Under the pieces are notes generated by a model. The model worked only from the letters and a program-made list of their open reading frames with translations, did not search any database and was not told the origin of the DNA. Shown piece by piece: positions 1 through 5,433 of a DNA stretch of 8,339 nucleotides (position 1 is its first letter; every line of letters starts with the position of its first letter). This stretch comes from Leptobacterium_A meishanense (GTDB taxonomy: Bacteria; Bacteroidota; Bacteroidia; Flavobacteriales; Flavobacteriaceae). The stretch is from positions 1-8,339 of the forward strand of contig NZ_JBBEXE010000011.1 of assembly GCF_037645805.1 (NCBI RefSeq), in the 5' to 3' direction. A program made the position numbers and the translations under genes.

Positions 1-186
1 ACATAATAGTCTGTTCGTGTCAAAGAACCACTTGTATTATAAATCTCTTTCTTTACCCGGTGGCCTTCCCTGCGCCTGCCGGCTCCTTCGCTAAAAATAC
101 CCACAGGGTATTTTCTTTACGCTCGGCCCTATAATACAATCAAAGATACATTATTTTTTTGTACCTCGGTAACCAATCCACTGGGG
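1..186 (-). pseudogene. Frameshifted RHS core remnant, module 6 (continues beyond window)
   Basis: Read on the minus strand, this segment aligns with module 5 codons for SGLVTEIQKNDVPLI and then for GHRVRKEIYNTSGSLTRTDYYV. Positions 1-57 match 1840-1896 almost base for base. Compared with module 5, about five bases are missing after the Ile codon near 142, which brings a TAG into frame. A 59-bp palindromic element (71-129) then interrupts the NDRGHR codons. The frame therefore cannot be read through, and no start codon is available. It is a decayed core fragment that could still serve as homology for recombination. Whether an intact toxin follows lies outside the window. Confidence 0.75.
71..129 (-). 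repeat. 59-bp palindromic element, copy 1, within RHS remnant
   Basis: This copy shares a framework with the element at 6446-6505. On the minus strand it starts GGGCCGAGCGTA, contains ATTTTTAGCGAA after the hairpin, and ends near GCGCA. The centre is a perfect 9-bp stem, AAAATACCC (94-102) and GGGTATTTT (106-114), with an ACA loop. It sits in the RHS codons for NDRGHR of a pseudogene, on flanks that otherwise align with module 5. Confidence 0.75.
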
Positions 187-190
187 TACT

Positions 191-245
191 GTTCTCAATT
201 ACTTATAACCCTAATGGCAACCATGACCTGGTTGGAACCATTACT
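191..245 (-). repeat. Cassette-junction repeat, copy e, long form (before RHS remnant)
   Basis: This matches copy d over about 55 bp with five or so substitutions. It follows the module 5 immunity gene and leads directly into the RHS remnant. The substitutions change amino acids in every frame I tried, so it does not look like conserved coding sequence. Confidence 0.75.
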
Positions 246-264
246 ATCTATAGTATAGTATATT

Positions 265-756
265 TTATGATGTTCTCACATCTTTCAAATACGATAAAAT
301 GTATTCTTTTTTATAACTATCTCTCTCACTCAACAACGTTAATTTTAATTTTTTTAGTTCCTTCTCATTTATTATGTTGCATTGAACTTTTAAGTAAAAA
401 TAAGGTAAGAGAAATTCACTATCTTGGATTAATCTTAATATTTCATCCTTATATATACAATAAGAATAGCTATTAAGTTCTTCGATATACATTTTCCAAA
501 ATAATAATTCTTTGTTTTTAGGATATTTTTTTAAAGAATCATTAAGCAATGTTTCACTTTTTGAAGGAAAAATTTGGATATCTTCTTTAGTGAATATATT
601 ATGGGTTATACAATATGATTCAATCCCATAATCAAAAGAGATATTCCAATAAAGAAGTATTAAATTTATATAATCATCTATAGAGCCTCTTTTAGAACTT
701 ATGTTATTTTCATACGTTTCTATGAAGTTTTTTATATTATCGACTTTTGAAATCAT
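265..756 (-). CDS. Helical cytoplasmic protein, probable immunity protein for module 5
   Basis: This 163-residue protein begins 14 nt after the module 5 toxin stop. It has no signal peptide or membrane helix. It is Ile/Leu/Tyr/Lys-rich and predicted by eye to be nearly all helical (DDYINLILLYWNISFDYGIE, LLNDSLKKYPKNKELLFWKM, and a C-terminal YKKEYILSYLKDV). The spacing of helices and the 'KYPKNKELLFWK' turn recall helical-repeat immunity proteins, but no family is identified. A soluble antidote fits a toxin acting on a cytoplasmic target such as RNA, in line with the RNase-like reading of module 5. The coding region is visibly much more AT-rich than the RHS core beside it. Its TAA is separated by about 20 bp from the next junction repeat (222-245). 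Confidence 0.75.
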   Translation of the reverse strand: MISKVDNIKNFIETYENNISSKRGSIDDYINLILLYWNISFDYGIESYCITHNIFTKEDIQIFPSKSETLLNDSLKKYPKNKELLFWKMYIEELNSYSYCIYKDEILRLIQDSEFLLPYFYLKVQCNIINEKELKKLKLTLLSERDSYKKEYILSYLKDVRTS

Positions 757-770
757 TATGGTTATATGTA

Positions 771-2003
771 TTATCTCGGTATAGTGTTTATACCTGCGTT
801 GGTGATTTTTCCTTTAATAGCTTCAACCCAAACCTGTTTTCCATTACTAAAAGTTTTATGATATGTCTCCACTCCTGCTTTTACTTTTGAGGCATTTGTG
901 GTTTCAACCAAGTTATTTGGGTTTATAACACTATTAAACAGCTTCAGATATCTTTCTTGAGATGTAATAGTTTGTGGGTTAACATGACCAGGAGTTTCTC
1001 TAAAGATATGTTTCAAAACATTAGGATTTCTAAGAAATTGAATTCCTTTTGAAACTCCACCGCCAGATACAAAACCCAAAGCCCCTGAACCCCCTTGAAT
1101 TCTTATACCATTAGTTTGTGCAAATCCATTTGGGTCAATCCAAAAAGTTACTCCATTGTGGTCTATCTTTCTTGAGTCTTCGACACTTAAATTAGCCTCT
1201 AATTCTGCTAAAAACTTTGAAATTCCAGACAATTCTCCAATTGCAGGACCTATAAAATCACCTATACCTTTCTGTAAATTAGGTGTTCCAGTAAACCCAT
1301 CAAGTGCAATATTACCTCCTGCGTCAAGCCAATTGGCACCATCAAAAGTTAAGGCTCCATGATCAGGGTGGTTATATGTATCTCCTGTATTAGCATCATC
1401 AGGACATGTTGTACACCTGCCATCCGGGTCAATAATATTTATCCAATTATTCCCCATGGCAAGATATGGACTATGAAACTCCCCATACGGGTCGGTAGTG
1501 AGCCACCTGTTAATCCTGGGGTCATAGAGGCGTAGCTCAAAGGCCGGTTTTCCTGTTTCGGGGTCGGTTTCTGCAAACTCCCCCTGGTAGCCGTATCTAT
1601 AGGTGCCATCGGTGAGTTGCCTGTTCGGCATGGGCATCCCGCCCGGGTAGTAGTCCGTGGCATTGGCCAATCCGCCACTGCTTACCACCGCCCGTACATT
1701 CCCTAAATGGCCGGTGAGTTGGTACACACTACTGCCACTTTGCCTAAAATAAATACCCAATCTCCCACTGCCATAAATGGCATGTTCGGTAAGGGTGCTG
1801 TTGTTATAGATGGCCAGTACACTTCCTGCCACATCTCTTACATAATAGTCTGTTCGTGTCAAAGAACCACTTGTATTATAAATCTCTTTCCTTACACGAT
1901 GTCCCCGATCATTATAATACAACTTTATCAAAGGTACATCATTTTTCTGTATTTCAGTAACCAACCCACTGGCATTATAGGTATATTTTATGCCTTCCTC
2001 CAC
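771..2003 (-). CDS. RHS core fragment with probable RNase-like effector, module 5 (displaced tip)
   Basis: The RHS core runs from before the GTG at 2003 to DPDG at residues 192-195. In frame upstream, codons for NYIYNEIGQLIENV extend the homology to about 2055, and the frame stays open to a TGA at 2124-2126. There is no ATG near the beginning, so translation from its own signal is doubtful. The core holds LYYNDRGHRVRKEIYNTSG, YVRDVAGSVLAIYNNSTLTE, YYPGGMPMPNRQL and DPRINRWLTTDPYG. The pre-toxin part (196-318) is homologous to module 1 and includes CTTCPDDANTGDTYNHPDHG. The last 80 residues are the effector: KHIFRETPGHVNPQTITSQE, a helical middle, then SNGKQVWVEAIKGKITNAGI. The H..R...GH...G.QVWV...GKI.NAGIN layout resembles small BECR-type RNase tips of contact-dependent toxins; that is my reading from pattern only. 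His332, His340 and Arg335 are candidate active-site residues. Confidence 0.8.
   Translation of the reverse strand: MEEGIKYTYNASGLVTEIQKNDVPLIKLYYNDRGHRVRKEIYNTSGSLTRTDYYVRDVAGSVLAIYNNSTLTEHAIYGSGRLGIYFRQSGSSVYQLTGHLGNVRAVVSSGGLANATDYYPGGMPMPNRQLTDGTYRYGYQGEFAETDPETGKPAFELRLYDPRINRWLTTDPYGEFHSPYLAMGNNWINIIDPDGRCTTCPDDANTGDTYNHPDHGALTFDGANWLDAGGNIALDGFTGTPNLQKGIGDFIGPAIGELSGISKFLAELEANLSVEDSRKIDHNGVTFWIDPNGFAQTNGIRIQGGSGALGFVSGGGVSKGIQFLRNPNVLKHIFRETPGHVNPQTITSQERYLKLFNSVINPNNLVETTNASKVKAGVETYHKTFSNGKQVWVEAIKGKITNAGINTIPR
1285..1460 (-). repeat. 176-bp block identical to 7808-7983 (pre-toxin and DPDG region, module 5)
   Basis: Base-by-base reading against 7808-7983 shows no difference. It encodes the end of the RHS core (NNWINIIDPDG) and the start of the pre-toxin segment (CTTCPDDANTGDTYNHPDHG to GFTGT). 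Sequence immediately on both sides is clearly diverged between the two modules. Confidence 0.9.
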
Positions 2004-2053
2004 ATTTTCTATCAGCTGGCCGATCTCATTATAAATGTAATTATTACCGGTTT

Positions 2054-2116
2054 GGGTTTGTTTTGTTTTGGAACGCGAAAGATTCGCGCACCAGCAGGGG
2101 GTTTGTTTTGTTTTGG
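2054..2116 (-). repeat. 18-bp direct repeat flanking a small GC-rich palindrome
   Basis: GGGTTTGTTTTGTTTTGG occurs at 2054-2071 and again at 2099-2116, a 45-bp period. Between the copies lies a palindrome, CGCGAA-AGA-TTCGCG (2074-2088). The period is a multiple of three, so the open frame leading into the module 5 RHS core is not broken and gains KTKQT twice. It looks like a small insertion with duplicated flanks, or a local tandem duplication. Confidence 0.7.
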
Positions 2117-2119
2117 GCT

Positions 2120-2174
2120 GTCCTCAATTACTCATAACCCCAATGGCAACCATGCCCTGGTTGGAACCATTACC
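2120..2174 (-). repeat. Cassette-junction repeat, copy d, long form (before module 5)
   Basis: The 24-bp junction core is at 2151-2174 (GGTAATGGTTCCAACC to GGGCATG). About 30 further bp (GTTGCCATTGGGGTTATG and on) are shared with copy e. In the RHS reading frame it contains a TGA (2124-2126), which closes the module 5 frame on its upstream side. Confidence 0.75.
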
Positions 2175-2183
2175 CCAATTACC

Positions 2184-2834
2184 TTATAGTTCTAAGTCAC
2201 CTAAAATATAAGTCTTTATAAGTTCTATCTTATCCGTATTCCTCATTTGTTCATACTCTTTCAAATAATCTTTACAGAAATTAATTTCTTTAGAATCAGA
2301 CAAAACATTGACTAAAATATATTTTTCACAATCAGAAACACTTTGATTGGAATATTCAAACTTAGCCAATAACTCTTTAAAATGTTTTTTAGAATTAACC
2401 GAGTCTCCTTTAAGGTCATAGGAGACACCTAACAATAAGTTCTTATAGTTTTCATACTCTGAGTTGTTAGGGATAGCTTCTAATTCTCTAATCACTTTTG
2501 AATATTTGGATAAAATCAAATACTCCTTAGACTTGGTAATGGCTAAAAGTTGTTTTTCTTTATCTAACAATAAATAATCTCTACTATATTGGTCTAAAAG
2601 ACTATCCAATCTTATAAATTCCTCATACTTACTATAATCTACCCCATCATTAGATTCAAAAATAGATAATGGTATTCTTAAGTATTGTTCAAATATCTGT
2701 TCTTTAATATTATATTTAGCTTCTATAAGACTGTCTTCTTTTTGGCTAAAATCTGACTTAGTTTTTTGTTTTGAATTTTTATCTGAGCATCCAAATAATA
2801 TAAGTAATAAATATATATATACTGAATTCTTCAT
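2184..2834 (-). CDS. Helical, TPR-like lipoprotein, probable immunity protein for module 4
   Basis: This 216-residue protein has a short lipoprotein signal, MKNSVYIYLLLILFGC, with lipobox LFGC and the lipid-carrying Cys at residue 16. A polar, Lys/Ser-rich tether follows (SDKNSKQKTKSDFSQKEDS). The remainder is almost entirely helix-forming and acidic. The segment from YENYKNLLLGVSYDLKGDSV to KKHFKELLAKFE resembles a tetratricopeptide helix pair, but I cannot show a full repeat array. It starts 2 nt after the module 4 toxin and is the only gene before the next RHS fragment, hence the immunity call. As a lipoprotein it should act outside the cytoplasm. Its TAA lies 10 bp before the junction repeat at 2151-2174, unlike the module 1 and 3 immunity genes, whose stops lie inside that repeat. 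Confidence 0.72.
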   Translation of the reverse strand: MKNSVYIYLLLILFGCSDKNSKQKTKSDFSQKEDSLIEAKYNIKEQIFEQYLRIPLSIFESNDGVDYSKYEEFIRLDSLLDQYSRDYLLLDKEKQLLAITKSKEYLILSKYSKVIRELEAIPNNSEYENYKNLLLGVSYDLKGDSVNSKKHFKELLAKFEYSNQSVSDCEKYILVNVLSDSKEINFCKDYLKEYEQMRNTDKIELIKTYILGDLEL

Positions 2835-2836
2835 GA

Positions 2837-3763
2837 CTATCTTCTATTGACAATATCTTGTAATAAGTTGGCTCTTAACGCTATATTTGATGCACCCCCT
2901 CCAGGTAACCTTTGATGTACTCCAATCGTTAGATTAAGTCTTGATAAGGCGTCTAGGTTGCTGGGCAGTATTAATGACTGCTCTCCTAAGTAGGTTATTC
3001 CTATAGGCGACAACATTGGTTTATCTCTATTCAACCCAAGACTCGTAGTAGCTAATCTCGAAGTATTATCATTTGTATATTTCACATTCAAAAAAGCACT
3101 TGATTTGTTTCTTGGGTCATTATTTACTGTATGTGATGCATTAACATTTAAAACGAAGTTTCCCCCTGAATATGTAATACGTGCATTGGCATCTATTGTT
3201 CCAACTACAGTTACCCCTCCTCCTGTTCCTCTTGGCACAAAAGTAGATCCTACTTTACCCCAACTTGAGATTCCATAATCTATATCAGTATTTGTATACG
3301 GAAAATTTTGGTTTATCAAATAAGGAATTTTAGAATCAAATCTTGCACTTATATCCTCCCACACAGAGGCTGAAGCTAAGCTAAAATCAATAAGTCCACC
3401 TCCAGTTATAGATTCCGAAAACCAATTAACTCCTCCACTACCAACACCGTTTGGAGTGCCTACAAACTCATTTAAAACGGTTGTTCCTGCCCCCATCCAA
3501 TCAAACTCCGTAGGACAATCTACTCCGACAGTACAGCCTCCATCAGGGTCTACTAACATATTGGGTCTATTATCCATAGCCAAATAAGGAGAATGAAATT
3601 GACCATAAGGATCCGGACTTAGCCACCTGTTAATCCTGGGGTCATACAATCTTAGCTCAAAAGCCGGTTTCCCGGTCTCGGGGTCGGTCTCTGCAAAGTC
3701 CCCCTGGTAGCCATATCTATAAGTGCCATCGGGTAAGCATGCCCTAATTTGAACCATTACCAT
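2837..3763 (-). CDS. Short RHS tip with glycine/asparagine-rich effector, module 4
   Basis: This 308-residue protein begins MVMVQIRACLPDGTYRYGYQ, where the first ten codons are junction repeat fused to RHS core. The second ATG (3757) gives the same start as module 3. Core ends at DPDG (72-75) after the variant DPYGQFHSPYLAMDNRPNML, which differs from the other modules. After this come a pre-toxin region (DWMGAGTTVLNEFVGTPNGV) and a glycine-rich GTGGGVTVVGTID stretch (179-191). The tail of about 120 residues looks beta-rich and full of Asn, Thr and Ser (ITYSGGNFVLNVNASHTV, SSAFLNVKYTNDNTSRLATT). It ends in a short helix (ALRANLLQDIVNRR). I see no catalytic motif and assign no function. Repeating amphipathic strands would suit a barrel-like or binding domain, but this is weak inference. 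The partner gene begins 2 nt downstream and encodes a lipoprotein, hinting at an envelope target. Confidence 0.75.
   Translation of the reverse strand: MVMVQIRACLPDGTYRYGYQGDFAETDPETGKPAFELRLYDPRINRWLSPDPYGQFHSPYLAMDNRPNMLVDPDGGCTVGVDCPTEFDWMGAGTTVLNEFVGTPNGVGSGGVNWFSESITGGGLIDFSLASASVWEDISARFDSKIPYLINQNFPYTNTDIDYGISSWGKVGSTFVPRGTGGGVTVVGTIDANARITYSGGNFVLNVNASHTVNNDPRNKSSAFLNVKYTNDNTSRLATTSLGLNRDKPMLSPIGITYLGEQSLILPSNLDALSRLNLTIGVHQRLPGGGASNIALRANLLQDIVNRR
3738..3761 (-). repeat. Cassette-junction repeat, copy c (immunity 3 / module 4)
   Basis: This is identical to copy b over 24 bp, and the identity continues into the adjoining RHS core with only a few mismatches over about 130 bp. It holds the TAA of the module 3 immunity gene (3757-3759), and the module 4 start ATG (3763) is at its edge, giving a 7-nt gene overlap. 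Confidence 0.75.
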
Positions 3764-4374
3764 GCCAATGGTATTCCTCCCTCATGTATCCTTAAACTTT
3801 CTTTAATGATGTTACCATCATTATTAAGTTTAAAAAGCCATCTATTTGCACTGGTATGATAATTAATCCAACCCTTTTTTGTGTGTTTTATATTCTTCTT
3901 TACAACTGACGGGATTACTGAATCTGGCACTATAGAGGTATAACCCCAAGCATTAGGAAAGTCTATAACACAATGTTCTTCAGTTAAAAATATACCCAGC
4001 TTGTTTTCATCAGATAAGTTTTTGGAAATTTCTATAATTATAGTTAACGAATCATTTTTTATGCAAAACGTATTCTTTATAAAACCTCTCTCTGAAAAAA
4101 AATATTCGTGTTTTTCATATTGACCAATTAAGATAAAATTATTATCTCTAATTGTAAAGTATTTACAAACAATAATGGGGTGTTTATTTGCCTTTTCAAT
4201 CTTTTCACTAGATAGATAGCTTAATATTTCATTGTGAACATCATTAGCTATTCTTACATTTGTAAGAGTGAAGAACTGTTTAATTTCATCATTTTTGATT
4301 TCTCTTTTACAACCAATTGAAAGAAAACAAAATATTAAAAAATAAGTCTTATTAAGGAGTTTATATCTTTTCAT
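3757..4374 (-). CDS. Lipoprotein, probable immunity protein for module 3 (JAB effector)
   Basis: I take the start at 4374, giving MKRYKLLNKTYFLIFCFLSIGC. It lies 1 nt after the toxin stop and produces a normal lipoprotein signal: a basic N-terminus, a hydrophobic core and the lipobox SIGC with the lipidated Cys at residue 22. An in-frame ATG seven codons upstream (4395) would overlap the toxin and spoil the signal length. The mature part (about 180 residues) alternates short strands and charged loops, with CKYFTIRDNNFILIGQYEKH, an NDSLTIIIEIS strand and a Trp-containing tail (GWINYHTSANRWLFKL). No family is recognised. It is expected to be membrane-anchored and to face the periplasm, where it would block the partner toxin. 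The C-terminal residues LAW and the TAA come from the conserved junction, and its end overlaps the start of module 4 by 7 nt, which may couple their translation. Confidence 0.75.
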   Translation of the reverse strand: MKRYKLLNKTYFLIFCFLSIGCKREIKNDEIKQFFTLTNVRIANDVHNEILSYLSSEKIEKANKHPIIVCKYFTIRDNNFILIGQYEKHEYFFSERGFIKNTFCIKNDSLTIIIEISKNLSDENKLGIFLTEEHCVIDFPNAWGYTSIVPDSVIPSVVKKNIKHTKKGWINYHTSANRWLFKLNNDGNIIKESLRIHEGGIPLAW

Positions 4375-4375
4375 A

Positions 4376-5209
4376 CTAAAACTTAATTCTTCCATTTACC
4401 AAGTCTAATTGTGAACCGAGTATAGTATTAGGGTTTATCAAACCTCCATTTCGATTTCTTTGCCAAGTTCTTGTCTCTGCTCTTCTTACATTGTACTCGT
4501 TAAAATATATGACTGGAACAAATCTGTTATTAACATCTATATCATTGGGTGAAGGCCATTCTCCTCCTGCATATCCCCCAGGGTGAGAATGAATTAGATA
4601 AGATACTTTATATGGAGTGCCATTAACTTCTAAATAATAACCATCTTCTTTTTCAATCAAGGGCAAATTATAAGAGCTTTGTGAAGAATTAACTTTTTCC
4701 CCATCTCTATCAAAATGAGGGTTTATAAAAGCAAATTCATCTCCATTTTCATCTAGTAAAACATATGCTGAAAACTCATCTCCATTAATCTTATATAATG
4801 ATTCAATGGCTATTAAATTAAACGCATTCACAGGATTATCAAAAAAACCTCCATTTCTCAAAATCTCATCTAAGTTCAAATTTTTAAACCAATCAAAGTC
4901 CCGTATTGGAGGATTATTAGTTCCACCTTCCAAGGGAGCAGTTACTGTTACTCCATCTAAACATGTTACCCCTGGTGGACAATCAAACCCCCCATCGGGG
5001 TCAATCCTGTTCACCCAGTTGTTCCCCATCGATAGGTAGGGGCTATGGTACTGCCCTGCCGGGTCTGTGGTGAGCCACCTATTGATCCTGGGGTCATACA
5101 ATCTTAGCTCAAAAGCCGGTTTCCCGGTCTCGGGGTCGGTTTCTGCAAAGTCTCCCTGGTAGCCATATCTATAGGTGCCATCGGGTAAGCATGCCCTAAT
5201 TTGAACCAT
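4376..5209 (-). CDS. Short RHS tip with JAB/MPN-type metallopeptidase-like effector, module 3
   Basis: This 277-residue protein starts at an ATG inside the junction repeat. Only about 65 residues of RHS core remain (DGTYRYGYQGDFAETDP to DPDG at 70-73). A linker with DGVTVTAPLEGG (85-95) follows, then the effector. The strongest signal is YLIHSHPGGYAGGEWPSPND: His207, His209, Ser220 and Asp223 fit the JAMM zinc motif HxH-x(n)-SxxD of JAB1/MPN enzymes, with a slightly longer spacer than the classical seven residues. JAB-type domains are documented effector tips of polymorphic toxins and act as metallo-(iso)peptidases. The upstream catalytic Glu is uncertain; Glu136 or one of the acids at 144-158 are candidates. 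The C-terminus (VPVIYFNEYNVRRAETRTWQ) fits the end of such a fold. The TAG is 1 nt before the ATG of a lipoprotein gene, suggesting a target in the periplasm. The stub core cannot self-deliver, so this looks like a reservoir cassette. Confidence 0.85.
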   Translation of the reverse strand: MVQIRACLPDGTYRYGYQGDFAETDPETGKPAFELRLYDPRINRWLTTDPAGQYHSPYLSMGNNWVNRIDPDGGFDCPPGVTCLDGVTVTAPLEGGTNNPPIRDFDWFKNLNLDEILRNGGFFDNPVNAFNLIAIESLYKINGDEFSAYVLLDENGDEFAFINPHFDRDGEKVNSSQSSYNLPLIEKEDGYYLEVNGTPYKVSYLIHSHPGGYAGGEWPSPNDIDVNNRFVPVIYFNEYNVRRAETRTWQRNRNGGLINPNTILGSQLDLVNGRIKF

Positions 5210-5213
5210 TACC
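5190..5213 (-). repeat. Cassette-junction repeat, copy b (before module 3)
   Basis: Minus-strand sequence begins GGTAATGGTTCAAATT and ends GGGCATG. It supplies the ATG (5209) from which module 3 is read and is fused directly to RHS core at the codons for PDGTYRYG. It is identical to copy c, including the fusion point. Confidence 0.75.
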
Positions 5214-5237
5214 GGCCTTGTTGTTAATTTTTCCCAT
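5214..5237 (-). repeat. Second inter-cassette repeat, copy 2
   Basis: This lies between the module 2 immunity stop (5240) and junction copy b (5190-5213). Similarity to 6699-6724 covers about 24 positions with a small length difference in the A-run, so chance similarity of an AT-rich spacer cannot be excluded. Confidence 0.45.
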
Positions 5238-5239
5238 TA

Positions 5240-5431
5240 CTACACTTTTCTTAAGATTACATAAAGAGCTATTATACTCCCAATTATTATTAGAGTGTAT
5301 ATAGTATAATTAAAACCAATATCTTTATTGTTCTCTAATTCCTGAACAATTTCTTTAAATGTTTTTTTTCTTAAATCGCCCCTTAAAATTCGGATAATTA
5401 ATCCTATAATTGATAAAATTATTCTTTGCAT
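5240..5431 (-). CDS. Small membrane protein, probable immunity protein for module 2
   Basis: This is a 63-residue protein whose ATG lies 2 nt after the module 2 toxin stop. Two hydrophobic segments are visible, RIILSIIGLIIRIL (about residues 3-16) and YTIYTLIIIGSIIALYVIL (about 43-61). They are separated by a charged loop rich in Lys, Arg and Glu (RGDLRKKTFKEIVQELENNK). It is expected to be an inner-membrane hairpin protein. No family is recognised. Its place between a toxin tip and the next RHS fragment makes it the only immunity candidate for module 2. Small membrane antidotes are known for pore-forming bacteriocins and some contact-dependent toxins, so the pair may act at the inner membrane. 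The alternative is that the real immunity gene was lost and this is an unrelated small ORF; the tight spacing argues against that. Confidence 0.65.
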   Translation of the reverse strand: MQRIILSIIGLIIRILRGDLRKKTFKEIVQELENNKDIGFNYTIYTLIIIGSIIALYVILRKV

Positions 5432-5433
5432 AA

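Noticed and set aside
94..114. Hairpin with A/T-rich arms as a transcription terminator
   Set aside because: It lies within RHS homology, the same element interrupts an open reading frame at 6446-6505, and the conserved sequence extends well beyond a stem plus T-run.
191..245. Plus-strand peptide similarity SITYNPNGNH / SITHNPNGNH between junction copies e and d as a conserved small protein
   Set aside because: The base differences mostly change amino acids in that frame and there is no consistent start, so this is DNA-level repeat similarity.
245..262. Near-palindromic CTATAGTATAGTA stretch after immunity gene 5 as an operator
   Set aside because: It is low-complexity AT sequence with only a weak five-base stem; no support for a binding site.
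1439..1678. Minus-strand 79-codon frame overlapping the module 5 core
   Set aside because: It is a shifted frame of the conserved RHS core; the RHS frame carries all the family motifs.
2074..2088. The micro-palindrome as a third copy of the 60-bp element
   Set aside because: It lacks the GAGCGTA and ATTTTTAGCGAA framework; only a GCGAA word is shared.
1707..2189. Plus-strand open frame of 160 codons, and other plus-strand frames (159-476, 5959-6543, 7459-7788)
   Set aside because: They lie antisense to RHS cores, effectors or immunity genes with recognisable protein features, and show no family features themselves.
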